This document shows positions 1-6,419 of a DNA stretch of 11,884 nt, one piece after another. Numbering within the stretch: position 1 is the stretch's first letter; every line of letters starts with the position of its first letter. The notes beneath the pieces are model-generated. The model was not told the DNA's origin, did no database searches, and worked only from the letters and a program-made list of their open reading frames with translations. This stretch comes from CAYLNK01 sp964384675 (GTDB taxonomy: Bacteria > Acidobacteriota > Thermoanaerobaculia > UBA5066), in the NCBI GenBank assembly GCA_964384675.1, contig CAYLNK010000208.1:1-11884 (forward strand), read 5' to 3'. The position numbers were made by a program, and so were the translations under genes.

Positions 1-173
1 ACGCGGCGCCAGAGCAGCATGACGATCCAGGCGAGCAGCAGCGTCGTCGTCGTGTGGCTGAGGTAGTGCGCGCCCTTGAGCTGTTGGTAGATGCCCATCC
101 AGAGGCCGACGCCGAGGCCGAGCGCGAGACCGAAGATCCGGGCGCGGCGCGAGGGCCGGAGCCCGTCAGTCAA
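1..173 (-). pseudogene. PAP2-type membrane phosphatase, C-terminal part only (partial, runs off window)
   Basis: The minus frame from 173 to the window edge reads without a stop and gives 57 residues. It contains a hydrophobic helix (FGLALGLGVGLWMGIY) followed by QQLKGAHYLSHT and a second hydrophobic stretch ending LLWRR. This matches the third conserved block of PAP2/phosphatidic acid phosphatase-type membrane enzymes (RGAHFLSH), which normally lies near the C-terminus. The first two PAP2 blocks (KxxxRP and SGH) should lie upstream, but that DNA encodes an intact spermidine synthase, and this frame has a stop (TGA) near 220. The only available start is a TTG at 173, overlapping the previous stop by eight bases. 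I infer a truncated remnant, or a short protein made only of the C-terminal helices. The domain match is fairly clear; the pseudogene call is less certain because the 3' end is not visible. Confidence 0.5.
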
Positions 174-1689
174 ACCGCTTCCACTCCCGCTCGTACGTCC
201 GGACCAGGATCTGGTTGTCGAGCCGGTTCACGGGCGATCCCTCCACGCGCGCCATGTCGGGGCCGAACGCGAAGAGGCCCGCGAGCATCGGCGACGACAG
301 GTAGCGCAGCCCGTCCGGAACGGCGAGCGGCGCCTCGAAGGGCATGGGAGACGCCAGGACGAAGCCCCATTCTCCGAACGAGGGGACGTTGGCGTGATAG
401 GCGTGCGTCGCGAAGCCGGCGGCCGCCATCGTCCGCTCCACGGTCCAGAAGGAGCACCGCGCGAAGAGGGGGGACGTCGCCTGGACCGCGACGGCCCCTC
501 CCGGTCCGAGCCGCGCCTTGAGGCGCCGGTAGAAGCCGGACGTGTAGAGCTTCCCGACGGCGAAGGTGTTCGGGTCGGGGAAGTCGACGATCACCACGTC
601 GAAGAGGTCCTTCGTCTCGCCGAGCCAGACGTAGGCGTCGGCGTTCACGACCGTGACCTTCGGGGACGCCATCGCCCCGTGGTTCTGTGACACGAAGAGC
701 GGATGCGTGCGGGCGAGGACGGTCATCGCCGGGTCGAGGTCGACCAGCGTGATGGAGGTGACGTCCTCGTGCTTGAGGATCTCCCGGACCGCGAGCCCGT
801 CGCCGCCCCCGAGCACGGCGACCCGTTTCGCCGCGGGCGCCACGGAGAACGCGGGATGGACCAGCGCCTCGTGGTAGCGGTACTCGTCGACGGACGAGAA
901 CTGCAGGTGCCCGTTCAGGAAGAGCTGGAACCCGGCCCGGTTGCGTGTCACGACGATCCTCTGGTACGGCGTGCTGCGCGAGAAGACGACGTCGTCGGCG
1001 TACTGGCCCTCCTCGGCGAGGGTCGTGAGCCGGTCGGCGAAGACGAACGCCCCGAGGAGGATGGCGGTGGCCAGGACGGCCCGCGCGTAGAGGCTCGCCG
1101 CGTTCCCGATCTTCTCGCGGAAGAGCTGGAGCGACGTGAAGGAGACCGCCACGTTGAGAAGGCCGAACAGCACCGAGGTGCGCACCAGGCCGAGGCGGGG
1201 GACGAGGACGAGCGGGAAGAGGATCGAGGCGACGAGCGCGCCGAGGTAGTCGAACGTCAGCACCTGGGCCACCAGGTCCTTGAACACCACCGAGCCGCGC
1301 AGGAGCCGGAGCAGGAGCGGGATCTCGAGCCCGACCAACGTCCCGATGAGCGTCACCACACCGAAGAAGACGGGCTGGAAGAAGCGAGTCGACGCGAACG
1401 CCAGGAAGAGTACGGGGGCGGAGAGCCCGCCCAGGAGCGCCACGGCGATCTCGGTCTCGACGAATCGGCGGGCCACGCCCCGCTCGACGAACTTCGACAG
1501 CCACGCCCCGATCCCGAGCGACGTCATGTAGACCCCGATCACCAGGCTGAACTGAGTGACGGAGTCGCCGAGGAGGTAGCTGGCGACCGTGCCGGCCACG
1601 AGCTCGTAAACGAGCCCGCAGGTGGCGATGGCGAGGACGGTCAGATAGACCGGGCCGGGACGGACCCGGCCGGAGGTGTCGGGCTCCAC
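166..1689 (-). CDS. Membrane-bound spermidine synthase (aminopropyltransferase, COG4262 type)
   Basis: The protein has 507 residues in two parts. Residues about 13-220 hold roughly seven hydrophobic helices. Residues about 240-507 form a Rossmann-fold aminopropyltransferase domain with the nucleotide-binding motif VAVLGGGDG (GGGDG at 294-298), the acidic strand end LVDLDP (315-320), NADA (349-352) and the catalytic-region motif VDFPDP (368-373), followed by LYTSGFY. Soluble SpeE enzymes are near 290 residues; the N-terminal membrane domain is typical of COG4262 relatives. The family transfers aminopropyl from decarboxylated S-adenosylmethionine to a diamine such as putrescine; the real substrate here is unproven. 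The start is GTG at 1689, ten bases after the DUF350 stop, since the next methionine lies inside the membrane domain. It is the fourth gene of the leftward operon. No S-adenosylmethionine decarboxylase gene is visible. Confidence 0.9.
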   Translation of the reverse strand: MEPDTSGRVRPGPVYLTVLAIATCGLVYELVAGTVASYLLGDSVTQFSLVIGVYMTSLGIGAWLSKFVERGVARRFVETEIAVALLGGLSAPVLFLAFASTRFFQPVFFGVVTLIGTLVGLEIPLLLRLLRGSVVFKDLVAQVLTFDYLGALVASILFPLVLVPRLGLVRTSVLFGLLNVAVSFTSLQLFREKIGNAASLYARAVLATAILLGAFVFADRLTTLAEEGQYADDVVFSRSTPYQRIVVTRNRAGFQLFLNGHLQFSSVDEYRYHEALVHPAFSVAPAAKRVAVLGGGDGLAVREILKHEDVTSITLVDLDPAMTVLARTHPLFVSQNHGAMASPKVTVVNADAYVWLGETKDLFDVVIVDFPDPNTFAVGKLYTSGFYRRLKARLGPGGAVAVQATSPLFARCSFWTVERTMAAAGFATHAYHANVPSFGEWGFVLASPMPFEAPLAVPDGLRYLSSPMLAGLFAFGPDMARVEGSPVNRLDNQILVRTYEREWKRFD

Positions 1690-1699
1690 GGGCGCGGGA

Positions 1700-1924
1700 T
1701 CAGCCTCCGCCGACGGCCGCCGCGATGATGATCGCCATCCCGAGGACGATCGACCCGATCACGATCCCGAGGGCGGTGTTCTGGTCCTCCTCGATCTCCT
1801 TCTTCAGCGAGAAGGGGAGGAGCCGGGGAAGGATGAGGAAGAAGATCCCGAACGCGGCCATCCCGATCGCCGAGAAGACGATCGTGGAGATCACCTGGTT
1901 CCCGTGCAGCGCCCACCAGCTCAT
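1700..1924 (-). CDS. DUF350 (YjfL-like) two-helix membrane protein
   Basis: This is a 74-residue protein with two predicted transmembrane helices (about 12-33 and 50-70) separated by a charged loop. The loop and second helix carry KKEIEEDQNTALGIVIGS, the hallmark of DUF350 (YjfL in Escherichia coli), followed by a Gly/Ala-rich hydrophobic segment ending GGG. Its molecular function is unknown. The family recurrently sits beside DUF4178, YjfI/J/K-type and polyamine or glutathionylspermidine genes, which suggests a role at the membrane linked to polyamines. I chose ATG at 1924, which overlaps the preceding stop as TGATG and has GGAGG at 1931-1935 six bases upstream. The GTG at 1927 is less likely. 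The spermidine synthase follows after ten bases. Confidence 0.88.
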   Translation of the reverse strand: MSWWALHGNQVISTIVFSAIGMAAFGIFFLILPRLLPFSLKKEIEEDQNTALGIVIGSIVLGMAIIIAAAVGGG

Positions 1925-2088
1925 CACTTGCCTCCATTCCAGTAGTGGTAGGACCGGAAGCCGCCGCTGTTTCGGGCCCCGGCCGGGACGACGCCGCGCT
2001 CCTCGGCGGAGAGCTCCCGCCCCGTCAGCTCGACGAAGGCGTAGAGGACGAAGAGGATCGCACCGAAGACCTGGTAGCCGCGTCGCAT
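1924..2088 (-). CDS. Small single-pass membrane protein (54 aa) between DUF4178 and DUF350
   Basis: This 54-residue frame starts MRRGYQVFGAILFVLYAFVE. It has one hydrophobic helix at about 5-20 and then a polar tail that ends SGGFRSYHYWNGGK. Coding is supported by tight packing: AGGGG lies eight bases before the ATG in the spacer after the DUF4178 stop, and its own stop shares one base with the DUF350 start (TGATG). The aromatic, Gly-rich tail (FRSYHYWNGG) looks like a conserved element rather than a random reading. I do not recognise a named family. From its place in the operon I infer a partner of the DUF4178/DUF350 membrane proteins. Confidence 0.75.
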   Translation of the reverse strand: MRRGYQVFGAILFVLYAFVELTGRELSAEERGVVPAGARNSGGFRSYHYWNGGK

Positions 2089-2100
2089 CGTGTCACCCCT

Positions 2101-4023
2101 TCATTCGTCGTCGCCACCCGAGGAGGACGAGCCGTAGTCGCTCTCCGCCCAGCGGCGCTGCTCGAACCCGGCCCGCGAGAAGAACATCGCGATCGGGCCG
2201 AGGGAGATCGCGATCAGGAAGAGGATCAGCTTGTAGACGCGCGGAACGCCGCTCACCAGCTTGATCTCGTAGTACGGCGGCGTCTTCCCGGCTTCGGTCT
2301 CCACGTCGAGCTTCACGACGTACGTCCCCTTGGGGACCCGTGAGAAGAAGCGGGAGCGGCTCCGGCTCCCCTCGCTCCAGCTCTCGCCGCCGTCCACCCC
2401 GTGGAAATAGTCCGACAGGAGCTGCACCGCACGCACCTCGCCGGTCGTCTGCTCGATCAGGTCGACCTCCACCGCCACCCAGGTGTTGTCGGTGGGGGCG
2501 AAGAGCAGCGCCTCGACGTTGCCCGAGCGCGGCACGGCGAACGCCTCGGTGAGGACAGTCTTGTCTCCCTCGGCCGTCAGGTCCTGCCGGCCCTCGTAGA
2601 GGACCTTCCCTCCCGTGATCCGGAGGAAGGTGAAGAGGACGACGGCGGCGAGCGCCAGCCACTTCCAGGTCTTGCCGACGACGGCCGCCTCTGGCGCGCG
2701 GGGCCACGGCTGGTTGCTGCCGACCCCTTCGGGCGGCGGGAGCGGGCTCTTCAGGGAGAAGCCGGCCTCCAGCTCCTCCTTGGGCAGGTAGACCCCCTCG
2801 GTCCAGGCGACCTCCTTGTCGTTCCGCTCCTCGGCGAGCATCCGGGGCGGCGCGACGAAGTCGGCGGTCTCGGTCGTCTCGCCGGCGGCGACCTCCCAGT
2901 AGAACTCGCCGAGCACCGCGTTGACGCGGGCGGTGGTCGTCTGGAAGAGCTTGTACCGTGTCCCCTTCGCGGTGGCGAAGAGGGCTTCCTTGACGATCTC
3001 TCCCGCCGGGATCGGCTCGAGGAGCGTCCAGTGCCCGTTCGACTCCGACAGGAAGTGGTACGCCTCGGTCTTCGTCTCCTTGAGGAGGTACTCGCGCCAG
3101 TAGTAGGTGGTCCCGTCGACGACGCAGCTCTTGAGCACGCAGCCGAGGATCACGTACGGCTTCCCCTGGAGCGTCCCCTCGGCCCCGAGCGGCAGGAGCG
3201 GCCGGAAGGCGACTCGCGTCAGCTTCTGGAGGATCTCGAACTTGCCGCCCTCCTTGGACGCGTCGAGGACCGAGCCGCAGTACGGGCAGGCGATCCGGAC
3301 GGTGGAGGACGGGTCCTTCAGCGCGATCGGGCCGCCGCAATTCGTACAGTTGAGCGAGGCGGCCTTCGCGCTGGTCTTGCGGTCCTTCCAGCCGACGAGG
3401 CCCGAGATCCCGAGCGACTCGAGCGGCACGGTGACGCCGGCGAAGAACGAATCGACACCGGGGTCGTCGCCGTAGTCGAGGGTCGCGAAGCCGCCGTCCG
3501 CGCCGGAGAGGTCGGCGTACCGGAAGAGCGATCCGGGCGGCGCCACGAACGGCAGGTCGCCCTCGGCCGAGACGTAGCGCGCTTCCCGGCGGTCGGTGAC
3601 GGTGAAGCGGCCGTGCGGCGCGAGGTCGAGCACCTGCCCCGGAGAGAGCTGGTCCATCTCGGGAGCCAGGGGCGTCGACATCGCCTTGAGCAGGTAGAAC
3701 GTCCCCTGGGCCTCGGCGAGCCAGCCGTACTGGCCGTCGTCGAAGGAGACGTGCCATTCGTCCCACGTCCCCTGACCCGTCGAGAGCTGCAGCCGGCCCA
3801 CGATCCGGAACGGCTTCCATCCGTTCTTCGGGCGCCCCGACATGCCGACCTGGAACGGCGACGACGTCGGAACGAGCTCGGCCACCGTGCCGATCGACTC
3901 GAGCTTCACCCCCTTGCGGGAGACGGCCGAACGGCAATTCGGGCAGACCGTGACCAGCGACGAGCCGGCGCGGAAGGCGACCTCTCCACCGCAGTTCGGG
4001 CACGAGGCGGCACGGGCGCTCAT
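2101..4023 (-). CDS. DUF4178 membrane protein with two zinc ribbons
   Basis: The 640-residue protein shows a duplicated layout. Zinc ribbon 1 has Cys 8, 11, 27 and 30 (CPNCGG...CPNC). A DUF4178-like all-beta domain follows at about 58-195, with WDEWHVSFDDGQYGWLAEAQ. Zinc ribbon 2 has Cys 226, 229, 246 and 249 (CTNCGG...CPYC). A second DUF4178-like domain spans about 270-400, with YYWREYLLKE and YHFLSESNGHW. A transmembrane helix lies near 454-470, then an extracytoplasmic-looking region of about 120 residues, a second helix near 597-616 and an acidic tail SDYGSSSSGGDDE. The DUF4178 role is unknown; the family co-occurs with DUF350 and aminopropyltransferases. It is the first gene of the leftward operon; ATG at 4023 precedes the first zinc ribbon directly. 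No good Shine-Dalgarno is seen. The domain call is firm; the function is open. Confidence 0.88.
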   Translation of the reverse strand: MSARAASCPNCGGEVAFRAGSSLVTVCPNCRSAVSRKGVKLESIGTVAELVPTSSPFQVGMSGRPKNGWKPFRIVGRLQLSTGQGTWDEWHVSFDDGQYGWLAEAQGTFYLLKAMSTPLAPEMDQLSPGQVLDLAPHGRFTVTDRREARYVSAEGDLPFVAPPGSLFRYADLSGADGGFATLDYGDDPGVDSFFAGVTVPLESLGISGLVGWKDRKTSAKAASLNCTNCGGPIALKDPSSTVRIACPYCGSVLDASKEGGKFEILQKLTRVAFRPLLPLGAEGTLQGKPYVILGCVLKSCVVDGTTYYWREYLLKETKTEAYHFLSESNGHWTLLEPIPAGEIVKEALFATAKGTRYKLFQTTTARVNAVLGEFYWEVAAGETTETADFVAPPRMLAEERNDKEVAWTEGVYLPKEELEAGFSLKSPLPPPEGVGSNQPWPRAPEAAVVGKTWKWLALAAVVLFTFLRITGGKVLYEGRQDLTAEGDKTVLTEAFAVPRSGNVEALLFAPTDNTWVAVEVDLIEQTTGEVRAVQLLSDYFHGVDGGESWSEGSRSRSRFFSRVPKGTYVVKLDVETEAGKTPPYYEIKLVSGVPRVYKLILFLIAISLGPIAMFFSRAGFEQRRWAESDYGSSSSGGDDE

Positions 4024-4049
4024 GAAGGCGCGATCTTAAGGCACGTCCC

Positions 4050-4055
4050 TATAAT
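4050..4055 (+). promoter_or_regulatory. Candidate -10 box for the amine oxidase homologue
   Basis: A perfect TATAAT stands out in this GC-rich 56-base divergent spacer. It would place transcription start near 4062, with AAGGAG at 4069-4074 as ribosome binding site and ATG at 4080. No convincing -35 hexamer is seen 16-18 bases upstream, so an activator may be needed. The same spacer must also hold the promoter of the leftward DUF4178 operon, for which I see no clear boxes. Confidence 0.5.
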
Positions 4056-4079
4056 CTCCGCGGTTCCAAAGGAGTCCCG

Positions 4080-5714
4080 ATGCGATTCGCCGTTCTCGCT
4101 TCCCTCGGCCTCCTGGCCGGGTCCGTCGCCGACGCCGCGCTGACCGTGCGCGTCACGCCGTCGGGCCCGACGCAGGAATCGATCGACCAGGCCAAGAAGG
4201 TCCTCCTCACCTCTCCCGGCGTGCTCGAGCTGGTCGCGGGGCGCAAGCCCGTGATCGTCTCGTTCGAGCTCCTCGACCCGGAGCCCGCCGGCAAGAAGGT
4301 CGCGGCCGCGGGATGGTCCGACCGGTACCGGGCCATCGTGTACGACACGGTCCGCGGGCGCGCCTTCGTCGCGACGGGTCGCCTCGACGGCGCGCCCGAG
4401 TCCGTGGTGCCGTACGACGGCCAGCCCGATCCCGGGCCCGAGGAGTTCGAGCTCGCCGCTGGCGTCGTGAAGCGAGACCCGGGGATCGCGGCGCTGCGCC
4501 CCGGTGGCAAGCTGGTCGTCTATCCGCCGATGCCACCGATGGTGCGCGGATCGTCCGGAGAGAGGCTGGTCACGGTCGGAGTCCAGGGTCCCGACGGCCT
4601 CCACGAGGTGGTCGGCGTCGATCCGTACCGCGGTCGCGTCGTGCGCTATCCGAGCGGCGCGCCGTCCAGCTCGCTGGCCATCGGCGCGGCTTGCGGCCCA
4701 CCGGGCGCCGGGCAGGCCACCACGAGCCGCGGGACCGCGGGGCAGTTCGACGTGGTCGTCAACGACGGCGCCACCGAGCTGTGGCGCTTCACGGCCATCC
4801 GCCCCGCGGCGTCCACGGGGACGCGCGCGTCGGGCGTCGAGCTCCGGAACGTCGACTACCGCGGCAAGCGGGTCCTGCTCCGCGCGCAGGTCCCGATCCT
4901 CAACGTGCAGTACGTCAACAACGCGTGCGGGCCCTATCGGGACTGGCAGTGGCAGGAGGGCTCGTTCGAGGCGAACGGGACCGACGTGGCCACCGGGGTG
5001 CGGGTCTGCGCGGGAGCGCCCCGCACGATCCTGGAGTCGTCGAGCGACACCGGGAACTTCCGCGGCCTCGCGATCTACACGACGAAGGACGAGGTGTACC
5101 TCGTCAGCGAGATGGAGGCGGGCTGGTACCGGTACCTCTCGATGTGGCGGTTCCACGCGGACGGCGAGATCCACCCCCGCTTCGGCTTCGACGGCGTGAA
5201 CAACTCGTGCATCTGCAACCTCCACAACCACCACGCGTACTGGCGGTTCGAGTTCGCCCTCGACGGCGGCACGAACCACGAGGTGTACGAGGAGGACCTC
5301 CGCGGATCGACGCTCCGGACGACGGAGTTCCGGCGCCGGCGCGACCCGGCCACACGACCATCCCCGCAGCCGACGTACCGGATCAAGAACCCGTCGACCG
5401 GGGATGCGTACCGCCTCGTCCCGGGAGATCACGATGACTTCTCCGACACGTACGGCCGCGGCGACCTCTGGGTGGTCCAGGCCCGCTCGACCGAGCTCGA
5501 CGACGGCGTTAACTGCACCTCCGGGTGCGCCACGCAGGCCAACCTCGACCCGTTCGTGAACGGCGAGTCGATCCAGAACCAGGGCGTCGTCGTCTGGTAC
5601 GCCGGCCACTTCTTCCATAACGTGGCGGACGCGGCGCGTCCCGGCGGCCCGCTCGACTCGGAGACCGAGCACCACCACGTGGTCGGGCCAGACCTCGTCC
5701 CGGTCTCCTGGTAA
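4080..5714 (+). CDS. Secreted copper amine oxidase homologue with altered active-site motifs
   Basis: The 544-residue protein has a signal peptide (1-19, ...GSVADAA). Residues about 20-115 resemble the small N-terminal domain of copper amine oxidases (SIDQAKKVLLTSPGVLELV), followed by a C-terminal beta-sandwich domain. The match to the catalytic domain is clear: GVELRNVDYRGKRVLLRAQVP (252-272 region), WRFHADGEI (356-364), HNHHAYWRFEFALDG (382-396), GDLWVV (461-466) and VVVWYAGHFFH (503-513). Aligned to bacterial enzymes, Tyr350 occupies the topaquinone position, and His382, His384 and His513 are the copper ligands. The usual N-Y-D/E reads W-Y-R here, and the catalytic aspartate position appears to be Gln292. 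Family members oxidise primary amines to aldehyde, ammonia and peroxide; activity here is doubtful. AAGGAG lies five bases before the ATG. It diverges from the polyamine operon and is followed by a membrane-protein gene. Confidence 0.82.
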   Translation: MRFAVLASLGLLAGSVADAALTVRVTPSGPTQESIDQAKKVLLTSPGVLELVAGRKPVIVSFELLDPEPAGKKVAAAGWSDRYRAIVYDTVRGRAFVATGRLDGAPESVVPYDGQPDPGPEEFELAAGVVKRDPGIAALRPGGKLVVYPPMPPMVRGSSGERLVTVGVQGPDGLHEVVGVDPYRGRVVRYPSGAPSSSLAIGAACGPPGAGQATTSRGTAGQFDVVVNDGATELWRFTAIRPAASTGTRASGVELRNVDYRGKRVLLRAQVPILNVQYVNNACGPYRDWQWQEGSFEANGTDVATGVRVCAGAPRTILESSSDTGNFRGLAIYTTKDEVYLVSEMEAGWYRYLSMWRFHADGEIHPRFGFDGVNNSCICNLHNHHAYWRFEFALDGGTNHEVYEEDLRGSTLRTTEFRRRRDPATRPSPQPTYRIKNPSTGDAYRLVPGDHDDFSDTYGRGDLWVVQARSTELDDGVNCTSGCATQANLDPFVNGESIQNQGVVVWYAGHFFHNVADAARPGGPLDSETEHHHVVGPDLVPVSW

Positions 5715-5723
5715 CCACGGCCC

Positions 5724-6419
5724 GTGCTGTCGCACTGGGCGTGGGGCGCGGCCTTCCGGTTCTCGCTGTCCGTTCCGTCGCTCCTCCTGGTCGTCGCGCT
5801 GGCCGTGCTGGGCGGCTTCGGCAACGCCTACGTGGGTTGGGGCGGCACGGTCGCGGCCGCGCTCCTGGTGGCCCGGGCCGGGCTCAGGGGCGAGACCACG
5901 TTTCCCGGCTGGAAGGTGCTCGCCGCAGATGGCCGGGCGCTCGCCCGGGCCCTTCCGCACGGCCTTCTCGTGGCGACCGTCCTCCTCTCACCGCTCCTCC
6001 TCGTCCTCGTGGTCGGGGCGGCGCAGGACGTCCGGGAGCTCGTGGGCGGTTCGTTCTTCCTGATGGCCAACCTGGCGATCCTGTTTCCGCTCGGCCTCTC
6101 GTTCCTCCCTCCGTGTCTCCTCCTGGTGGCGGACGGAGGGAGCGCCCTCGACGCCCTGACGCCGGTCGCGTTCCGGCGCGATCTCGCCTCGCTCGGCAGC
6201 GACCGCGCGGGGATGAGGCTCGCCTTCGTCATGATGCTGGCGGCGCTCATGGTCGCGAAGGCGCTCCTCGCTGGGGTCCCCGTGGCCGGCCCCGCGCTCG
6301 GGCGGCTGCCGATCGCGTGGCTCCACCTCGTCACCGCCCACCTCTGGGGCTACGCGCTGTCCCGGTCCCAGTCCCGGAGCGTCTCTATTTCTTGGCCACC
6401 GGAGCCTGCTCGGCCTTGA
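5724..6419 (+). CDS. Multi-pass membrane protein of unknown function
   Basis: The 231-residue protein is rich in Leu, Ala and Val, with about five or six predicted membrane helices (about 15-33, 38-52, 80-99, 111-135, 165-183 and 193-212). Between helices are basic stretches such as AFRRDLASLGSDRAGMRL. The layout recalls DUF4013-type membrane proteins, but I cannot confirm the family. The start is GTG at 5724, nine bases after the amine oxidase stop and in the same frame, so it is the first start possible; no strong ribosome binding site is seen. Co-transcription with the secreted amine oxidase homologue is likely. Its last 35 bases overlap the 3' end of the opposite-strand beta-helix gene. 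The Arg/Pro/Gly-rich alternative frame here is a shadow. Confidence 0.65.
   Translation: MLSHWAWGAAFRFSLSVPSLLLVVALAVLGGFGNAYVGWGGTVAAALLVARAGLRGETTFPGWKVLAADGRALARALPHGLLVATVLLSPLLLVLVVGAAQDVRELVGGSFFLMANLAILFPLGLSFLPPCLLLVADGGSALDALTPVAFRRDLASLGSDRAGMRLAFVMMLAALMVAKALLAGVPVAGPALGRLPIAWLHLVTAHLWGYALSRSQSRSVSISWPPEPARP

Noticed and set aside
2093..4003. 636-codon minus-strand frame in another phase within the DUF4178 gene
   Set aside because: The product is Arg/Gly/Pro-rich with no domain; the frame from 4023 carries the zinc ribbons and helices.
4024..4079. Leftward promoter for the DUF4178 operon (TAAGAT on the minus strand at 4033-4038)
   Set aside because: No -35 box at proper distance and only ten bases between the element and the ATG; a promoter must exist nearby but I cannot place it.
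2401..4143. 580-codon plus-strand frame opposite the DUF4178 gene
   Set aside because: It is antisense to a protein with eight ordered zinc-ribbon cysteines and two helices; the frame has no domain features.
4020..5960. 646-codon minus-strand frame opposite the amine oxidase homologue
   Set aside because: The plus-strand protein has a signal peptide and conserved family motifs; the antisense product is low-complexity and charged.
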